Assembly (NCBI GenBank): GCA_016165875.1
Contig: JABBOT010000080.1
Span: forward strand, 43,559,772-43,623,771
Length of the DNA stretch: 64,000 nt
DNA from: Acanthopleura granulata
Lineage: Eukaryota > Mollusca > Polyplacophora > Chitonida > Chitonidae
Direction: 5' to 3'
Both the position numbers and the translations under genes were made by a program. Shown piece by piece: positions 52,570 through 63,695 of this stretch. Below the pieces are notes generated by a model that ran no database searches, was not told the DNA's origin, and saw nothing but the letters and a program-made list of their open reading frames with translations. Numbering within the stretch: the first letter of the stretch is position 1; each line of letters starts with the position of its first letter.

Positions 52570-52692
52570 GAGAGTAGAGGGCAGGACTAAGAGACTAAGG
52601 CACAAGCCTGAAAGACTACGGGACAGGCCTGAGAGACTAGAGACCAGTTTGAGGGACTAGGGACCAGCCAGAGAGACTAAGGGACTAGTCAG
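52570..52692 (+). repeat. 20-21-bp tandem repeat, about five to six copies
   Basis: Units of the type GGACAGGCCTGAGAGACTA recur with GACTA at 52593, 52614, 52635, 52655 and 52675. Copies are diverged and the period slips between 21 and 20. Confidence 0.88.
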
Positions 52693-52808
52693 AAGAAGCC
52701 CACTAGCTGTTTTTCCTCCCCTCGCTCCCCTCTGAGAGCCCCTGTCAGCAGGGGGAGGCAGACAGAACTGCCACATGTGTGTGCTATCCAGGGGAATGAG
52801 AAACAGAG

Positions 52809-52812
<4 letters not shown>
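52693..52812. other. unique spacer inside the repeat cluster
   Basis: About 120 bases of mixed sequence separate the 21-bp array from the GT microsatellite. It is closed in most frames and holds no recognisable feature. Confidence 0.5.

Positions 52813-52850
<38 letters not shown>
52813..52850 (+). repeat. GT microsatellite, about 18 units
   Basis: An uninterrupted GT run. It is the longest dinucleotide array in the window and is followed by a G-rich stretch to about 52883. Confidence 0.97.
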
Positions 52851-52852
<2 letters not shown>

Positions 52853-52902
52853 GGTGTATATTGGTGGGGGACGAGGGGGGGTAGGCTCATTCCAGACCTT
52901 CC

Positions 52903-52922
52903 AAAAAAAAAAAAAAAAAAAA
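52903..52922 (+). repeat. poly-A tract
   Basis: Twenty consecutive A. It has no adjacent SINE body or target-site duplication that I can see, so it is listed as a simple repeat. Confidence 0.9.
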
Positions 52923-53243
52923 GGAAAAAGAATATGGTTGGGTGCAAAAAAAATACAACCACCAAATGCTGTGGCAGTTCAAATGTGTAAGTAGGGCTGT
53001 CTGCCTGTCATCACCACAACTACAACCAAACAAAATGAAGTAAATCGCCAAGATGTATCCCTGAGCCTTATCCCTATCAAAACAAAAATGAAGCTTAGAA
53101 TGGTAACCAATAGTTCCACTGTGAAAGAAAGCGAGAACTGATGAACTGAAATGAAATGATCCAAATTTTAAAAGTTCATGAAGACTACTTGACTGATGAA
53201 TTGTCAATACACTGTTTAATGTGGATATAAAACATAAAAAACA

Positions 53244-53320
53244 TTTGAGAATATCAAAAAAATATCAAAAAACGTATGTATATTTGAGAATATCAAAAAA
53301 ATATCAAAAAACGTATGTGA
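53244..53320 (+). repeat. 39-bp tandem duplication
   Basis: Two almost identical 39-bp copies (TTTGAGAATATC..., ending AACGTATGT) lie head to tail, with starts at 53244 and 53283. Each copy itself contains two AATATCAAAAAA half-units. Confidence 0.93.
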
Positions 53321-55029
53321 GCAACCTATTTTTCCCATGGGTCTCTGTGAAGTGGCCATTGCAAATTGGCCCAAAGTTGTTCATACTGCTTATAAGTAAG
53401 TAGAACTGTTGTACAGCAATTAAGTGAGGAAACGCTTCGGTGTGGCTCCACAGTCTTCAGAGCAATGTGTCTGGGAGACAGGATAAGCTTGAGAGAGCGA
53501 GCGGCAGAACAGCTGACTGTTGTCCTTATTGTTGTTGTTGTACCTACGTGACAGAGCAGGCGGTCTGTCCAGTGTGGGGCATGCATTATACCCACACGGT
53601 CAGCTAACAGGGCTGTTCTACAAACGCCAGAGAACAGACAACAAACCGTCTGTTTGTCTCATGTCAATTTAACCACGGAGGAGGGCCAATGACAGTCCAC
53701 GTCATACTTGCAGCTCCACAAACTATTACATCATTAAACTATGTAGAGGTCAGCATTGTAATTTATTCCCCGCTGGCGACAGACATTGTTAAACGGCTAC
53801 CGTGGCTTGCTCAAGGATTAAAGGCCTACGCGGAATCGCATTCGGAAGGAAATTTTACCACAAGGGCATTAATTAAATCTAAGATATTTGTAGGTACAGA
53901 TTCAGAGTACAAATCAACATTACGTGACTTTTTCTCTGAGTTTCACATTTAAATTCATTACATACAATGGGATGACAATCATAGCCAGAAGTATTGTAAT
54001 CTGTAATTACACAACTACCATAATTGTGCTAATCATACATGTATATTATTTGGTATTAGATCAAATGATAATGTATAAAGCATTCTTTTCCTTCAATAAG
54101 AAAATAAAAAAACTGCAAAATGCAGAACATGGTTAATTTTCAGAGGAACACTACATCTGATCTAAAAATTTTCAATTCCTCACAGAATTTGTCTGTGATT
54201 ATATTTGACTCTTGAGCACCTACAAAATTACAAAAACCCTACTATTAGTTATGAGAGAAAAAAAAGAGACATTTGTGACAGCTAGGTTTGAAATCAACAG
54301 CTTATTATAATACTAAAATCTTAGGTATTCTAGGGAAAATCATGATGTATGTTTGATTTTGCTCCCATTTCATGCAATAAGAAAGTACACAAGCCTATCA
54401 CCAATAAAAGATTTCCGGTTTTGATGTGGACAGTCAGACAAACTGTGTTCATTCACGAGGGATGAACTGCTGAACTAAATACATGATTTTGTATTGTAAA
54501 AATAAAGATATCTCTGGGTAAAAATGCCGACGTCTGAATTGAACTTTGCAAACTCTCATAGTAGAGCTCCTGACATGACAAAAAAAAAAAAAAAAAGTTC
54601 TCCTTCAGAACCTAAAGTAAACTCTGGGTTTTCCAGCAATGCTGGTTTTAGAGATCAACTAATAATTCAACTTTCCAATCTTTTTCATTGACACTGCAGA
54701 CGTCCAAATCCATTGTGAAAAGAGCAAAAAATACTCCAACAAAGTAACCCCTGACCATTTATGTGATTCTATCCCAGGGTGCAGTGCAGATGCTACCCAT
54801 CCTTCATCAAGTGTTTACTATCATGGAGGATCCCAGTTATGGTATTGGTTGCTTTGATAGTTTATGATTTGAATTGATCACCAGATAATGAAGGGGTTGC
54901 CCTTGGTTACGTCACAGATGACATTACATAACCAAGTTATCAGCATGGACAGAAACTAACATTTGCTCAGCCAATGAAAGCATGACAAATTGAAGCGAGA
55001 CGAAGACACAGCATGGCTTCACATAGCGC
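53321..55029. promoter_or_regulatory. non-coding, with a repeat-poor block at 53640-53960
   Basis: 53640-53960 has balanced composition and contains an 87-codon plus frame (53689-53952). The frame has no known domain and no splice evidence, and the block also carries TAATTAAAT and CATTAAAC words typical of regulatory DNA. 53960-54660 is AT-rich with a poly-A run at 54580-54597. Confidence 0.2.
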
Positions 55030-55335
55030 AAGTTTACAAAGCCGACAAAAAATTGAACATAATTCAATTGAACAACTGATTACATCGTACAAAACATAAC
55101 TAATGTGTTTTCATTAATAACGAAACTTTTGACATCAGGAAAATGAGAGTAGTTAAACAGATTTGCTTCACTATTACAGGGTACAAATTTAAATTCTCTC
55201 CATGGCAGTAAAATGACGCTCATTAGCTTGTTACCGCTAATTAAGCCCAGGGTATAATTAAAGTCATTTAATAAATTAACACGTTCAGAAAATATCATTT
55301 GACAGGGTATTAATGACACGTCTTAACAATTTTTA
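55030..55335. promoter_or_regulatory. candidate homeodomain-rich regulatory element
   Basis: A compact unique block bounded by simple AT-rich DNA contains TAATTA cores at 55238-55243 (GCTAATTAAGCCC) and 55255-55260 (TATAATTAAAG), plus CATTAATAACG, CTCATTAGC and GTATTAATGAC. Closely spaced TAAT cores in otherwise unique, non-coding sequence are typical of developmental enhancers and conserved non-coding elements. Every other open frame is incidental. Confidence 0.3.
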
Positions 55336-55792
55336 ATTTGACATTTGTCAGTCATCTAGTAAGAAATGTTTGAAAATTAAGACACAAAGCTGCCATTTCT
55401 TACTACATGCTTTTGTCACGCTTATTTCATTTCTCTGTGGTCTAGACCCACTTATCTTACTCTTATTTGTTCTTTTTAAATCATAAACATAATCCAAGCA
55501 TAAAAACACACTTGCAGTTATGATTCTTATATACATATATATACACACACACACACATATATATATATTCACTGCGCATGGTTATGAAGAAGTTTTATTT
55601 ACTAAGATCTGACATGTCACGAACTAAAACAGAAGGAATCAGTGAATGAATAAAATGATTCTATGGTAAAAACATGTTTTCGTAACTTTTAATAGCAATC
55701 ATTTTAAATATTCACATGAAGGCTATGATGACAGTGGCGACAATGAAGAGATACCTGCCTCGGAATAGTACTACTAACACCACATCCTTTTT
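55336..55792. other. AT-rich non-coding with TA/CA microsatellite
   Basis: Contains an alternating TA, CA, TA simple repeat at about 55530-55569. The minus frame 55348-55572 reads through it and is discounted. Confidence 0.6.
55530..55569 (+). repeat. compound TA/CA microsatellite
   Basis: ATATATATA, then ACACACACACACA, then TATATATATA in direct succession. Confidence 0.9.
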
Positions 55793-55925
55793 AAGTTGAT
55801 GGCTTGTGGTGGTATTTCCAGTGGTCTCGCCATGGTTTGTTTGCCAAACAGTGCTCTGTTGTATAAGTGAAATATCCTTGAGTAGCACGTAAAACTCCAA
55901 TCAAACAAATTTAAATAAATTAAAT
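55793..55925 (+). mobile_element. degraded SINE 3' half, plus orientation
   Basis: GTATAAGTGAAATATCCTTG, then AGTAGCACGTAAAACTCCAA and an AAATAAATT tail align with the tail of the SINE at 41775-41895 with several substitutions. The upstream part (TGGTGGTATTTCC...) is probably the worn body. No tRNA-like head or target-site duplication is visible, so it is an old or 5'-truncated copy. Confidence 0.75.
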
Positions 55926-57229
55926 TATATTAAAGAAGTGTATATTATACATGAATATAAACCGAGACACACATATCAGCATCTGAAGCATGCCTTCAAG
56001 AACAAAGGCGTCAAATACAGCTGCCAATAAAAATTCCATATCACTTTTAACTTATAACATTTAATCCAGGCTGTTAATCACTTCAGCAACCTCTGGCCAG
56101 CTCATGGTTCATATTCCTGAAGCTGAAACCCTCAGTGACAAGTTACTAAGGGCCAACTTAACCACTCTCTCATCCAGTAAACACCAATGGGCTTCCCAGA
56201 AAATTAATTGCATGTTAACGACACTCTAAGTGCATTTCAGGGCAAGGAGTAAGGGCTTGGCAATCGCCTAGAAACCTGAGCCCCTTATCAGCCTTGGATG
56301 ATATAAAACAGACATGGCTGCCTGCATGTCTGTGACGAAAGAGATCGGTGCTGAACTCAATTATGTACTTTGGGCAAGCAGATTTCTCATCCCAACACCT
56401 CCATGCCCCACCCTGTTCTTTCTCTGACCCCCACTGGCCCGGATTTCAGCACAACACATTTGGCTGAGCAATACAAGCCCTGACAAAAACAAGGTGAAAA
56501 GAACAGGAACTATCAAATTAGAGTTAGCAAACATCTATTCTCATCAAACTAATTGCACACTGCACTTTGTTTTCTAAGACATCCACATTTATTTATATCT
56601 TAAGTCTTAGATGGCAGCAAAAAATTTCAATTACTTGAAAAACATTGCAAATGAATTATTTTATCAACCTTTGTAAATTCTACTGATTTATTCACTCAAT
56701 CTTAAACCCTTGAAACATCACATATAAGTACTGTTATTTGACACCTATATTCATACTTACTGCCAGCTCACTGAAAAACCATTTTTCATTCACAAATGTA
56801 TTGTGTACAAATCAATGTATTAAACATTGGTCAACACTTTGCAGTGCTTGTTATATGATTCTAACAGCAGTGCACTGCTATAGGATATTTAGGATACACA
56901 AAGACCTTTGCTATTTACAACCTCAATGTCAATTCAGAGCTTTATGGTAGAAATATATATAATCGTTAATGGAGCCGCACTGGCCTATCAAAGTCAACAT
57001 GAAAGAAGCTACCCAAAACTTTCATAACACGATCAGGTGATTATTGGCAACATTGCCAAAGTTTATGAAGAGTAGTAGCACCCATACCACAGGAACATCT
57101 GGGAAGCAGAACTTTGGAGAGAGTGAACAGTTCCAAAAGTTCTGAAATCTGTCGTGTGAATCTCTGAAAAAGTATTCAGGAAGATTACGCCGCATCACCC
57201 TCACCTTACACATCTTATATCCATGGCTA
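55926..57229. promoter_or_regulatory. non-coding with repeat-poor block at 56040-56340
   Basis: 56040-56340 has balanced composition, no simple repeats and several homeodomain-type words (TGTTAATCACTTC, AAATTAATTGCATG). It resembles conserved regulatory DNA. The rest is AT-rich background. On the minus strand GGCA|GTAAGTAT near 56758 looks like a donor, but no sensible exon precedes it. Confidence 0.2.
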
Positions 57230-57765
57230 AAAGGTTACATTAAGTAACTCTGGATTTTGGTGAAACTCTTGAAGAGTCACTGAAGCATTCTACACTCGAA
57301 GAGCAGTTCTTGAAATGGCCAGTGCAATTGCAGTCTCTCATTTGTCTTGAGAATCAATGTCCACGGGATGGCACGTTATCAATACTTCTCCAATGATCTA
57401 TGTCCCCCAGCCAATTCAGAAGATATTACATTTTCCTGGCCGTGCCCGCTTTCCAACAGATTATGTCATGCGGTTGTATTTTGGAAATTGATAGTCCCTT
57501 CCTAGCTTTTTCTAGACGTTCTGTCCGACGATGTTTTTTTGCATCTGCTCACTGAAAGCAAATCAGTTTCCATAACAATATTGTTTTCTTGGCAAATCGC
57601 TAAGGATTCGTCCCAAGTCTTTTGTGTCTGTGACTTTACCAATTATGACATATCTTGGTGGCCCTGTCCTCTTGCAGATTTATCTCCTCTTGGTGGTTGA
57701 TTGCTGCGACACAGCTATTAAGTTCTCACAAGATTTATAGCCTCACTCTTCTATTGTCAGCGTGA
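57230..57765. promoter_or_regulatory. repeat-poor unique block, candidate regulatory element
   Basis: Over 500 bases have balanced composition with no homopolymers of note, stops in all frames, and words such as CCATAACAATATTGTTT (SOX-like AACAATA/ATTGTT inverted pair near 57569). This is unlike the AT-rich flanks. Conservation elsewhere would be the test. Confidence 0.22.
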
Positions 57766-59199
57766 AAGAAAAAAAACAACTTCAAAACTTCACTGAGAAA
57801 ATTTGTAAGGACTTCTTTGGGTCTGTATCATGTCATCATTTTGAATGCTATTTTGATGCTTGCCATGTGGAAATGTCTCACAAAGGCAGAGGTGAGCATT
57901 TATGAAAATCAATTTGCAAATGCCAAGCGGAAAATTTCAATTATTGTGTGTGGTAGCAGTATTATCAGCATAATCAGCACAAATTTCACATCTCTTGTCG
58001 AGCGTTTGAAGACAAAATACATTTCATATTTGAAAGACATGTAGGCTTCACTTCTGGCTTAAACATAAGATACTAAAACAATTCCTCCTAATTGCTTCAT
58101 TTAAACTTTAAATGGTATTTATCCCAAAATCATATGAACAAAGAAAAACTACTCTTAAATTTTCTTACAATCACATACTTCATCTGAGAAAATGAACATC
58201 CTAAATGACAGGTGGGGACCTCATTGTATATCACAGAGAATGACAATTATTATGAATAAAATGAGATATTATCAGTCTTACACGCAAGCCTTTTCATTAT
58301 TGTTTGCCCTGTAATTTTCTTTATTATCTCAGATATATTAGTTGCTTGTTTACCTGCAATGTGTAAAACAAGGGGCACAGAACTTATTGTGAACAAATTA
58401 ATCGCTTCACAGTTTACTTATGACATTTCTTGATATAAAGTTATTAAAACTGAGCTCTACAAAACACATGAAGCAACTGAATACATCTGTCACAAAACAA
58501 AACAAGTTCATTACGGCTTGTCATTTTAAAAAAAAAAAAGGTGGCTGGTTGATGATGTGCATTGAGTAAGTGATAGGGATGTCCACGTACGTCACAGATT
58601 GCTGAACAGGAAGTGTGCAGGGAGCGGCGGGAAGACAATTCATCACCAGTCAACAGAACTCCGCACAAAGATTGCCAGTTTTTTATGTCAAACTTTTAAC
58701 ATGCACTCTACATGTATCTCATTCAGTCCATTAAACTTCAAAACATTTTTCTACAAAATGCATGTAATTTTCTGTCAGTGTTCATAAACAGAGCAAGTGA
58801 CGCTCCGCGCATACTTAGTTGGACAGTCTTTGATTATCATGAAATCAATGTTTTTTCACAAGACAAAACAAGTCAGAAAACAGTACTTTGCTGGTCTTCT
58901 AAGAAGTTGGCAAAACAAAGAAGAAGACTCTTTTAAGATTCTTTATTCATTATTGTATTGTTATAGATACATGTTCAAGAGTATGTAATGCAACATGTGA
59001 AACAAGAAAACAAAATCCTCACACCCTGTATGTCAGTCACTTCAACAGCTTATCAACAATTAAATCAAGTGAATGCCTTTTATTCGTTATGTTCACACTT
59101 TAAAAGCTACTTATTTTAGCATCTAAAACTGACCATGCCACTTTGACTCGACTTAACAGTCATCGTAATGTGGTGGGATATTACGTAACTGTAGGATGA
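57766..59199. other. non-coding, AT-rich
   Basis: No gene is supported. The 75-codon plus frame at 57817-58044 and the overlapping frames near 58600-58990 show no domain or splice structure. Confidence 0.45.
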
Positions 59200-60550
59200 G
59201 ACACAAGCCAACTCTGGACCTGTAAGAGAAACATTCTATGACGTGACCAAAATACAAAGTCCAAAAATCTGAAGGCAAAGACGATTACTGCCTTGTTCTA
59301 TCGTCATTTCGAACATATGCAAGAGCACTACTTTCATCTATCAAATGGATCTTTTTTTTCTGATGGAGTGACATTTCTCTGCGAGAAGACAAATCACATG
59401 AACTTTGGAGGACTGTCAAAATCACGGCTCCCTATGCCTCACATCAGTGCAGTCCTGCCTATTGGGACGATAAAACCATATATTACATCATAAAAAAGTA
59501 CCCTTAAAACTCACTCCATGCGCACTGCATTGGTTGTTCTTTTCACATCCAATGGCAGAGTTTCCATTCTTTTCTGGGAAATGTACCACTGCAAATATCA
59601 GTCAACGTCACAATTCTTCCTACGCCTTAACCCAGCAGGAATCCTGCCTTCGATGCTTTCTGAATACTCGCTACATGACGTCTGCATGCTCACACACAGA
59701 TTACGATTTTAAGGTTTTCGTACAATTTGAAAGCTTTTCACCATACATTTTCAACACTAAGTACAACCTTCGGAGACAATATGACAGTTTTGGAATTTAT
59801 CAAAGTCGGAAATTTTCCCGTTTTTGTGTGGTGCTGACATTGGACAATGAGAAATACTCCATTAGCGGCAGTCCTTAGCACCGGTTTTTAACACACTGCG
59901 TCCGCTCCTACTCTCTCCCGATAATCTACTTTCTAATCTTAATCTCCCACAATTCCCCTCCAGTTTTTCGTCCCTTCTGTCTTGAGGGTAGCGTATTAGC
60001 AGGCGCACACATTCATCACCACTGCAGCGTTACACCACCTTGAATCCATCAACAAACCTCAACCCATATTAAAATATTCACGAGGCTATACCAGGACCAT
60101 CAATTCTAAGGTCCACAGTGTTTCTTTAATGGCGTTAGCTGGCTACAACCTAGCCCAAACGCGCACCGACATTCCAGCCTTAAGAAAATGCAGAGTTGCA
60201 GAAATTTATCAAAGTTTAGCTTTAGCATTCTGGCAGCCCTTTGGGAAAGGCTGCTGCATATCCCATACTTTACGCCTCTTCCATCAGTTTTTCCACCCAA
60301 AACTCAGTCCCATCGGTTCTGTTTGAAATCCAATGTATTTCACGAATGCAGAAACTTGTTGTCATCAGCAAAGATATTCATTCTTTCATTTCAGTCCTCA
60401 TGGGGTATATGCGGCGCCTCTAAGGTCGACCCGCCGAGTACTGTGACGATAATTGCGTATCTGATGGAAGATAATGCCCTGGTCACCTGGTAATGGGTAG
60501 TTGACACCTTCCTCTGTTAGCCATGAGAAATGTCAAACATGAGTGAGTCG
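59200..60550. promoter_or_regulatory. G+C-richer block with overlapping frames, coding status unresolved
   Basis: Plus frames of 114 (59534-59878) and 101 codons (60188-60493) overlap other frames in different phases. No domain is recognisable and no splice pair frames them. The block is repeat-poor and CpG-bearing (GTCGACCCGCCGAG). It is treated as a candidate regulatory region. Confidence 0.2.
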
Positions 60551-61559
60551 GCGGGCCAACAATCAGAACTCTTTTTGGTACTCTTCCATGGACAGTGTTA
60601 ACTCTAACAAACTGTTCATGTACCAATAGAAATAAGCAAAAAAAGGATATAAGTATTTACAGTAAACAACATTCTAGCCTGGCTGACATGAAAGAAGAGC
60701 ATGTCAAAATTACACCCAAATATTTACAGAAAGAGTAACCAATTGTCATGTGTTCTTCCACAAAGAGAACACCTTCCTACGATGAATTGAGGAGAAAAAG
60801 CCAAGTAATCTTGAACAAGCAACAAAAAGATTAAGGTGAGAATTGCAGAGTAGAACACTCAATATCTGATGTAAAAATAGATCAAAACTTTCATTGTGTA
60901 AGAATAAAAACATGCCAATGAAACTTTGTTATATACCACAGGATTAGATGAAAGTTTTCTGGGCTTTTTTTCATATTCATCACTTCTTGCTGTCTTGTAC
61001 CTTCCAGAGAAAAGACTCCTGATGCCCACTTGAGTGGTGTAACCTAGGGGGAAAAAAGTGCTCGCAAATGCACCTCGCAAGCTGCTGATCTCATTTGGTG
61101 AAAAACACCACCTGATGCATTTTCAAGAAAACTTAAATCAAGTTTAAAACCTTTTAGATGCTCAATTATAAAATGGCTAGAAAGATGGATCAGTGTGTAT
61201 TGAAGATGTAAAAAAACAAAGGGCATTACCACCCACTGTTTTAAATTAGTGTTATCAACAGCCTGGGAAACACACCATTTGTCTCCTAGCTTTCTTACAT
61301 TAACTTCTTCTTAATCACTTAAAAGTTTCATCCAAGTACGCAATGAAATCAAATAACGACAAAACAATGTTAACATATTTTCCAAGGCAATAAGATTATT
61401 TTCCACAGCAATAAGATGGTTGCACTGTGAATCCATATATCCTTACACATAATTACCTTTAAAAACATCATGGGCTAGAGAAGTTACATTTTTCTCTCCG
61501 ATACACCATTTGATGGTGCTTTTTCATCTCAAGGTTAGCTGATCCACATGTGCCTTATT
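60551..61559. other. non-coding, AT-rich
   Basis: No gene and no structured repeat seen. Confidence 0.5.
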
Positions 61560-61655
61560 TATCTGATTGCTGCTTAATGCCATATTCAAGACGTTTACAC
61601 TTTTATGATGGTGGTCAGTTTATGGAGTACCTGGCATAAACCACAGACCTTTGGC
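61560..61655 (-). mobile_element. degraded SINE remnant, minus orientation
   Basis: The plus-strand sequence TGATTGCTGCTTAATGCCAT, then ATTCAAGACG, then ACTTTTATGATGGTGGTCAG matches the antisense of the SINE tail and adjacent body (compare GTGTTTTACGCCGTACTCAAG near 41810), with many substitutions. It continues into a CCTGGCATAAACCACAGACC piece that fits the central SINE region missing from the 41.8-kb copy. No target-site duplication was identified. Confidence 0.6.
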
Positions 61656-61969
61656 GGGCCATTCATGAACTTACCCAGACAAAGTACAGATAAGTACACC
61701 GTATTTTAGTGGAAAACAAGCAGTTTTCAACAAATATAAGACTGTGCAAATTGCCACATGCATTGTCGACCGCTTACTATCAACAATGTTTCACAAACAG
61801 AGAGACAGGTGGAATCTACAACCCCAGTGATAATCAATGTTTCAATGCTATACTGTGGTTTATTGTACCAGAACAGTACTATATTATGTCAGGTATCACG
61901 TGCATCAACTTACATGGAGTTCTCGAAGAAAATAGCTAAATAATTATTAGGTGTTGCAATGATCCTACA
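61656..61969. other. short non-coding spacer
   Basis: Two overlapping plus frames (61709-61943) without any recognisable domain. No other signal. Confidence 0.45.
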
Positions 61970-62470
61970 TATGAGGTCAGATATCCTCAACATCAAGCGA
62001 GCTATCCCTAACATCAAGTGAGCTATCCATCTCTAACATCAAGTGAGCTACCCCCAACATCAAGTAAGATATCTTGAACATCAAGTCAGATATCCTCAAC
62101 ATCAAGTCAGATATCCTGAACATCAAGTCAGCTATCCTGAACATCAAACCAGATACCTTGAACATCAGGGCAGATATCTTGAACATCAAGTCAGATATCC
62201 TGAACATCAAATCAGCAAATAAACACTTAATCAGATATCCTCAACATCAAGTCAGATATCCTCAACATCAAGTGAGCTATCCTCAACATCAGGTCAGATG
62301 TCCTCAACATCAAGTCAGCTATCCTGCACATCAAGTCAGCTATCATGAAACATCAAGTCTGCTATCATGAAACATCAACTGAGATACTCTTCGAATCAAG
62401 TCAGTGATCCTTCGCATCAATTCAGATAACCTTCAAATCAATTCAGCTACCTGCCCATCCATCCAAACAG
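61970..62470 (+). repeat. 21-bp minisatellite, about twenty copies
   Basis: Units close to CATCAAGTCAGATATCCTGAA recur at exactly 21 bp from 62037 to 62205 and again from 62245 to 62329. Early units and an interruption at 62211-62244 are irregular, and units decay past 62350. Because 21 is a multiple of three, frames stay open on both strands (98 codons plus, 77 codons minus), giving apparent NIKSDIL-type and MFRISDL-type heptad proteins. These are read-through of the array, not genes. Confidence 0.95.
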
Positions 62471-63639
62471 CCTTCTCATCAGTAAGCATTATCTCAAATC
62501 CTTTCAGCTACCCTGTACACAAATCAAGTTATCCACAAAAATTAAATCAGCTTTCCCCAAAAAGTGCAGGTTTCTCGTATATCACTCCTCAAGAACGATT
62601 TCAGACATCTAGCATAAGAGTCTGAAGACAGGTTGGTGTGCCTCTAAGCTAACTTAGTGCACTGTTCATAAAGCACCTGGACACGACATTAGGACTAAGT
62701 GATCTTAACACAGAGGGACTTCCAATGTACATGAATACATAGCCACATCTGGGTCCAGTCTCCCTCCCTACTTTAACATTCCCAAGTAAGACTGGGAGAC
62801 TGTGTAAGCCTGGCATGATTCAAGCCCTATCACTATGGGGATGTTCTTTCAAATAATGAAAAACACAGTTAGAACGGAACACGTTACTGTAAATAGAATA
62901 TGACTTGTCCAATGTTAAAGTTGACATGGATACTAATTTTTGATAAACAGCACCAGTGCATTTTGTCAATGGACTTCCAGTTGACGACCAGCTCTCTTCC
63001 CTACAGGTACATGGACAAGTAAAACCATGATTCAACTCATTCACCTTTCTGTCTTATGAACAGTACATGCATTTTTTTCTTTCCAAGGTGTAAATACATA
63101 CAGCAATGACTTATTCATCAAGGAAAACTTGTGACAGAATGAGTGAGACAGTCTATTAATAACTGGTCCATGGATGAAAATACATTCAATCTTACCTTGA
63201 AGTCAAATGTATCCCATTGTTTTATTAGGCATAAGTACAGAGGACAAGCACATGTAGGTTACGGCAAAAAGAGAAACACCCAGGTACAAAAACACAAAGG
63301 AATCAAGGCTAAATAAAACAGGAAAAAAATTCCAATATGCTGTTTGAAGTTTATCAGATTCATGTAACATTTCAGAATAAATACATGTATATGTATCTAT
63401 ATATGCGTACCATCCTATTTGTGGATGATCAACCTTATCTGTGAAAATGATTAACTGGGGTAGCGTGCATTGTAATAACTTGTCATTTCTATTATTCTGA
63501 AACCCATTTATACTTTTGAAAATATTGTACCCTGTAACTGATATCTGAGCACATAGCTATATATATACTGTCAAAGGAAGTAACTCCATTGTCTGGAAAA
63601 GTGCTTAAGGTAATGTTTGAATGACAGGTAAGGGAACGC
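62471..63639. other. non-coding, AT-rich
   Basis: No gene is supported. The first 130 bases may hold further worn units of the 21-bp repeat (AAATCAAGTTATCC, AAATCAGCTTTCC). On the minus strand CTTCAAG|GTAAGA near 63198 looks like a donor, but the nearest acceptor lies about 130 bases upstream and the only long frame stops before the donor. Confidence 0.4.
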
Positions 63640-63695
63640 CTTGAATTACCACCATTATGGACGTAAAACCCCAAGCATACATACATACATACCAC
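63640..63695 (+). mobile_element. possible SINE tail remnant with CATA microsatellite
   Basis: ACGTAAAACCCCAAGCATAC followed by four to five CATA units parallels the GCGTAAAACACCAA plus A-rich tail of the SINE family. It is short and diverged, so the assignment is tentative. Confidence 0.4.

Noticed and set aside
52812..52965. Valine/cysteine- and histidine-threonine-repeat frames
   Set aside because: They translate the GT microsatellite and neighbouring poly-A on either strand.
61977..62370. Apparent heptad-repeat proteins on both strands
   Set aside because: They are read-through of a 21-bp minisatellite whose unit length is a multiple of three.
63193..63330. Minus-strand exon with CAAG|GTAAGA donor and hydrophobic frame
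   Set aside because: The only long frame meets a TGA shortly before the donor, and the acceptor is weak.
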